Shown here piece after piece: positions 60,981 to 64,000 of a DNA stretch of 64,000 nt. The stretch covers positions 372,001 to 436,000 of the forward strand of contig OY781097.1 in assembly GCA_963676415.1 (NCBI GenBank), given 5' to 3'. The DNA is from G963662905 sp963676415 (GTDB lineage Bacteria > Bacteroidota > Bacteroidia > Bacteroidales > WRLA01). The translations under genes were made by a program, and so were the position numbers. Position 1 is the stretch's first letter; each line of letters opens with the position of its first letter. Under the pieces are notes generated by a model, which was not told the origin of the DNA, ran no database searches, and worked only from the letters and a program-made list of their open reading frames with translations.

Positions 60981-61100
60981 CAAATATATAAAAACTAAGT
61001 ATGAAAGCGCTTAGCTTAACAAATAATTTGGAATAAATCTAATCTTTTGCTTAAAAACAGACAATTCACAGCAGAAAGGCAACAGGCTCATGAATTATCG

Positions 61101-61108
61101 TAATTTTG
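61101..61108 (+). promoter_or_regulatory. Promoter -7 box TAATTTTG for the MFS gene
   Basis: An exact TAnnTTTG match 43 bp before the start codon at 61152; no clear -33 TTG. Confidence 0.55.
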
Positions 61109-61151
61109 GCCGTTGTCAGAATAAATTAACTAAAATTTTAATACAATATCA

Positions 61152-62816
61152 ATGGAAAAAATTAGACAAACATTGCGCGATTCCAAAGCTGCCCGTTGGT
61201 CTGCACTAGCAATCGTGTCATTCACAATGCTCTGTGGTTACTTCCTTACGGACGTAATGTCGCCACTGAAACCAATGCTTGAAAGTCAACTTTTATGGAA
61301 TTCTGCTGATTATGGATTGTTTACCAGTGCATACGGCTGGTTTAATGTATTCCTCTTGATGCTCATTTTTGGAGGAATGATCCTTGATAAAATGGGTGTT
61401 CGCTTTACAGGGATGGGTGCAGCCATCATCATGGTAATTGGTACAGGGATTAAATACTGGGCAATTTCATCCACATTTCCAGAAGGTTCTACAATTTTCG
61501 GAATAGACACCCAGGTTGCTTTTGCTGCATTTGGTTATGCAATTTTTGGCGTGGGCGTGGAAGTTGCCGGGATTACTGTTTCCAAAATTCTTGTAAAATG
61601 GTTCAAAGGAAAAGAACTTGCCCTTGCTATGGGGCTGGAAATGGCCACCGCACGTATTGGCACCTTGCTGGCTATGGCAGTTTCAATGCCTTTGGCAAAA
61701 TATTTTAACGATGTTTCGGCACCAATCCTCCTGTGCTTGGTTTTACTCGTAGTAGGGCTTATCGCATTCTTTATTTACACTTTCATGGACAAGAAGCTGG
61801 AAGCTTCAATGGCTGGTGAAGAGGATGATGAAGAGCCGTTTAAAGTTTCTGATATTACCAAAATCATTGCAAACCGTGGTTTCTGGTATATTGCTATCCT
61901 CTGCGTTCTTTTCTATTCAGCAGTATTCCCCTTTATTAAATATGCAGCAGACCTTATGGTCAACAAATACCATGTTGATCCTGAATATGCCGGATTAATT
62001 CCAAGTTTGCTGCCGCTGGGAACATTATTCCTGACCCCTTTCTTTGGCAGCCTGTACGACCGTAAAGGCAAAGGCGCAACAATTATGTTGATTGGATCAT
62101 TTATGCTGATTTTTGTACACGTCATGTTTGCAATCCCCGGCCTGTCTTCATGGTTCCTGGCGCTCCTGCTGGTAATTATACTCGGTATTGGTTTTTCACT
62201 CGTACCTTCAGCTATGTGGCCATCAGTACCTAAGATTATCCCCGAAAAGCAACTTGGGACAGCATATGCTTTGATTTTCTGGATTCAAAACTGGGGGCTT
62301 ATGGGCGTGCCACTCTTAATTGGCATTGTGCTCAACTCAACCAACCCCGAAGTTGCCCCTGCAAAAGCCACTATTAAAAACTCTTTCGAAGCAGTTTACA
62401 CCGAAGTAGTTAAAGAGAAAAACATCCAGCTTACTGCGCCACAACTCAAAACAGCCTACGAGAAAGCAACCGATGATATGATTACAAAAATATCACTGGA
62501 AGAAGCCTATGAGCCTGCTGAAGGCATTAACCTGAAAGATTTTCAAAAGAACCTTGAAGGTGCTTTCGACAAAACTATTGATGGACTTAAACTGACCGGT
62601 AATGCTGAAAAAGATATTGAAATGATCCATAATGCTACCGTTAACGTAGGTTATGAAATGGTGCGCAAAGCAAAATTGGGTTTGGTTTATAATTATACCT
62701 ACCCGATGATGATCTTTGCCATGTTCGGTATTTTAGCTTTGATTTTTGCATTACTCCTTAAAGCTGAAGACCGCAAAAAAGGATATGGACTTGAATTACC
62801 GAATATTCAAAAATAA
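61152..62816 (+). CDS. MFS transporter with a ~110-residue insertion before the last helix
   Basis: A 554-residue major-facilitator protein with twelve predicted helices. FGGMILDKMGVRFTGMG is the conserved loop 2-3 motif and FGSLYDRKGKGATIML its repeat in loop 8-9. Total length exceeds the usual ~400-450 because about 110 hydrophilic residues (about 410-515, with KNSFEAVYTEVVKEKN and LKDFQKNLEGAFDKTI) sit between the last two helices; with standard topology they would face outside. The substrate is unknown. It is monocistronic, with its own promoter and terminator. Confidence 0.85.
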   Translation: MEKIRQTLRDSKAARWSALAIVSFTMLCGYFLTDVMSPLKPMLESQLLWNSADYGLFTSAYGWFNVFLLMLIFGGMILDKMGVRFTGMGAAIIMVIGTGIKYWAISSTFPEGSTIFGIDTQVAFAAFGYAIFGVGVEVAGITVSKILVKWFKGKELALAMGLEMATARIGTLLAMAVSMPLAKYFNDVSAPILLCLVLLVVGLIAFFIYTFMDKKLEASMAGEEDDEEPFKVSDITKIIANRGFWYIAILCVLFYSAVFPFIKYAADLMVNKYHVDPEYAGLIPSLLPLGTLFLTPFFGSLYDRKGKGATIMLIGSFMLIFVHVMFAIPGLSSWFLALLLVIILGIGFSLVPSAMWPSVPKIIPEKQLGTAYALIFWIQNWGLMGVPLLIGIVLNSTNPEVAPAKATIKNSFEAVYTEVVKEKNIQLTAPQLKTAYEKATDDMITKISLEEAYEPAEGINLKDFQKNLEGAFDKTIDGLKLTGNAEKDIEMIHNATVNVGYEMVRKAKLGLVYNYTYPMMIFAMFGILALIFALLLKAEDRKKGYGLELPNIQK

Positions 62817-62837
62817 ATTGTTCATAAAATTCCAAAG

Positions 62838-62869
62838 AACCCGTTCCTTTTAGGTGCGGGTTTTTTTAT
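62838..62869 (+). terminator. Terminator of the MFS gene
   Basis: AACCCG (62838-62843) pairs with CGGGTT (62857-62862), extended by GG/CC inner pairs, then a T-run of eight. Confidence 0.8.
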
Positions 62870-62899
62870 TTTCGTGCAATCAGGCTGAAAACTACATTT

Positions 62900-63631
62900 A
62901 TGAAAAAGCGCATCCTAATTCATATACCAACAATTGCAGAAGCAAGGCAAATATGCAATAGCTTTGGCATTCAGGCTGAACCCGGTTTTAAGCAGATAAA
63001 CCGAAACGGGCTAGATATCGATTTGCTTATCAGTGGTGCAGGAATACTGCCTACAGCCTGGTCTTTGGGAAAATACATCAACAATCATCACAGCCTTGCA
63101 ATACAGCTTGGAATGTCAGGTACTTACAGGGATCACATAAAAATTGGAACGCTTGTGCGCGTAAAAAAAGATGTCGTGGCCGATTTTGGCGTATGGCAGC
63201 AACATTCCTTTGACCCCTTTACCAAAAAACCATTTGGCTTTACCGATGCCCCTCCCTTTCAAAACGGAAACCTTTTGGAAAACTTCCCGGACCTCCCTGA
63301 AAACCTGAAATTACCGGAAGCAAATGCAGCAACTGTAAGCAGTATCATCGCCGATGGGCGCGCAGGAACTCCATTGGCAAATTATTATCAGGCCGATATC
63401 GAAAGCATGGAAGGGGCAGCTTTTTTCTATGCCACAGCAAAAGCGCAAATCCCTGCCCTGCAAATACGCGCCATTTCCAATAAAACAGCTGAGCGCGACC
63501 CACAGAAATGGAATATCCCATTGGCGCTTCAAAATTTGAATTCTTATCTGCTGCGCTTGCTTGCCTTTTTAGCAGAAAACGGAAATTTTCGTACTTTTGA
63601 AACAAAGAATAAAAATGAGTGCGCCCAATAA
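62900..63631 (+). CDS. mqnB: Futalosine hydrolase
   Basis: A 243-residue protein of the nucleoside-phosphorylase/hydrolase fold. LLISGAGILPTAWSLGKY, LAIQLGMSGTYRD, then DIESMEGAAFFYATA, the catalytic Glu-Ser-Met-Glu block, and IRAISNKTAERDPQKW. It splits futalosine into dehypoxanthinyl futalosine and hypoxanthine in the MqnE route. It overlaps mqnD by 17 bp, so the two are cotranslated. Confidence 0.9.
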   Translation: MKKRILIHIPTIAEARQICNSFGIQAEPGFKQINRNGLDIDLLISGAGILPTAWSLGKYINNHHSLAIQLGMSGTYRDHIKIGTLVRVKKDVVADFGVWQQHSFDPFTKKPFGFTDAPPFQNGNLLENFPDLPENLKLPEANAATVSSIIADGRAGTPLANYYQADIESMEGAAFFYATAKAQIPALQIRAISNKTAERDPQKWNIPLALQNLNSYLLRLLAFLAENGNFRTFETKNKNECAQ

Positions 63632-64000
63632 ACTTCCCTTGAGCATTGGCTTTTCGAGCTGCCCTAACGACACCTTCATTTTTGATGCACTGGTTCACCA
63701 ACGCATTAATTTGCAGGGCCTTGCTTTCCGTGAATGGCTCGCCGATGTGGAAGAACTCAACCTGAAAGCTGCAAAAGCGGAACTGGACATCACCAAGCTC
63801 AGTATTTTTGCGATGCTTCAGCTGGGCGCCAGCTATCAGCTGCTCGATTCAGGTGCTGCTTTTGGCATTGGGCTCGGTCCGCTGATCATCAGCAAAAAAA
63901 ATATTTCCCCTACCGATTTGAAAACTGCACGCATTTTAGTACCCGGGAAAAACACTACGGCCCGTCTTTTGACTGAACTCTATACTGAAGGACAACACGG
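63615..64000 (+). CDS. mqnD: 1,4-dihydroxy-6-naphthoate synthase MqnD, 5' part
   Basis: The frame from the ATG at 63615 runs off the right edge; 128 codons are present. FSSCPNDTFIFDALVHQRIN near the start, DVEELN, DITKLSIFAML and SGAAFGIGLGPLIISKK are the conserved MqnD blocks. It releases 1,4-dihydroxy-6-naphthoate from cyclic dehypoxanthinyl futalosine. It starts inside mqnB. Together with mqnE and mqnB it shows the futalosine menaquinone pathway; mqnA and mqnC are not in the window. Confidence 0.88.
   Translation, partial: MSAPNKLPLSIGFSSCPNDTFIFDALVHQRINLQGLAFREWLADVEELNLKAAKAELDITKLSIFAMLQLGASYQLLDSGAAFGIGLGPLIISKKNISPTDLKTARILVPGKNTTARLLTELYTEGQH

Noticed and set aside
63734..63976. 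80-codon plus-strand ORF at the right edge
   Set aside because: It is in another frame within mqnD, whose conserved blocks are unambiguous.

Overview
The window comes from a member of the Bacteroidota, most likely an anaerobic or microaerophilic lineage near the Bacteroidales. Six secreted proteins carry type IX secretion (T9SS) C-terminal sorting domains. Several genes have the Bacteroidota promoter hexamer-like -7 box TAnnTTTG at a sensible distance, and Shine-Dalgarno sequences are almost absent. The metabolic genes indicate ferredoxin-based energy metabolism (2-oxoacid:ferredoxin oxidoreductase, a 2[4Fe-4S] ferredoxin and a full Rnf complex) and menaquinone made by the futalosine route (mqnE, mqnB, mqnD).

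Layout. 1-4.3 kb: the 3' end of a T9SS type B protein, a MITE-like insertion with 8-bp target duplications, a short ferredoxin gene on the minus strand, and korAB. 4.3-9.6 kb (minus): a periplasmic-binding-fold protein, a flavin-binding protein, a small membrane protein, a 22-bp palindromic tandem repeat, a tiny predicted PID-CTERM-type surface protein and a large T9SS protein. 9.8-14.1 kb: an unrecognised membrane protein coupled to recO, a 260-bp GTGGGAAA-type repeat, and an overlapping ATPase/nuclease-like gene pair that looks like a defence module. 14.3-17.3 kb: a secreted peptidylarginine deiminase with all PPAD-type catalytic residues. 17.7-23.7 kb: an Hpt protein, an M50-like protease with a Cys-rich partner, an AddA/RecB-like helicase-nuclease and a family 3 glycosidase. 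23.9-30 kb: an ECF sigma factor, a membrane TPR protein (probable anti-sigma factor), a convergent extracytoplasmic TPR-CHAT caspase-like protein and a T9SS cohesin/dockerin-like protein.

30.3-38.9 kb: an orphan histidine kinase, a degenerate intergenic region, an SpmAB-like permease, rseC and rnfBCDGEA behind a structured leader. 39-46.9 kb: marC, ftsE and, convergent to them, a surface-polysaccharide cluster (three glycosyltransferases, flippase, ATP-grasp, acyltransferase). 47-50.3 kb: a tricorn-like S41 protease. 50.6-54.6 kb: a DUF134-NifX fusion, two NifX-like proteins and two MinD/Mrp-type ATPases with ferredoxin domains, the gene set of ORP (orange protein)-like clusters, behind a promoter containing a perfect palindrome. 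54.6-64 kb: mqnE, a membrane-tethered response regulator, two paralogous secreted trypsin-fold proteases (one with five PKD domains), an MFS transporter, mqnB and the start of mqnD.

The functions fit together. KorAB reduces ferredoxin, Rnf passes ferredoxin electrons to NAD and pumps ions, and menaquinone made by the Mqn enzymes serves respiration. The T9SS proteins, polysaccharide genes and proteases build and remodel the cell surface. The most promising undescribed systems are the ECF sigma/TPR/CHAT module, the ATPase-nuclease pair and the DUF134/NifX/MinD cluster with its apparent self-regulated leaderless promoter. All assignments come from reading motifs; no database search was run.
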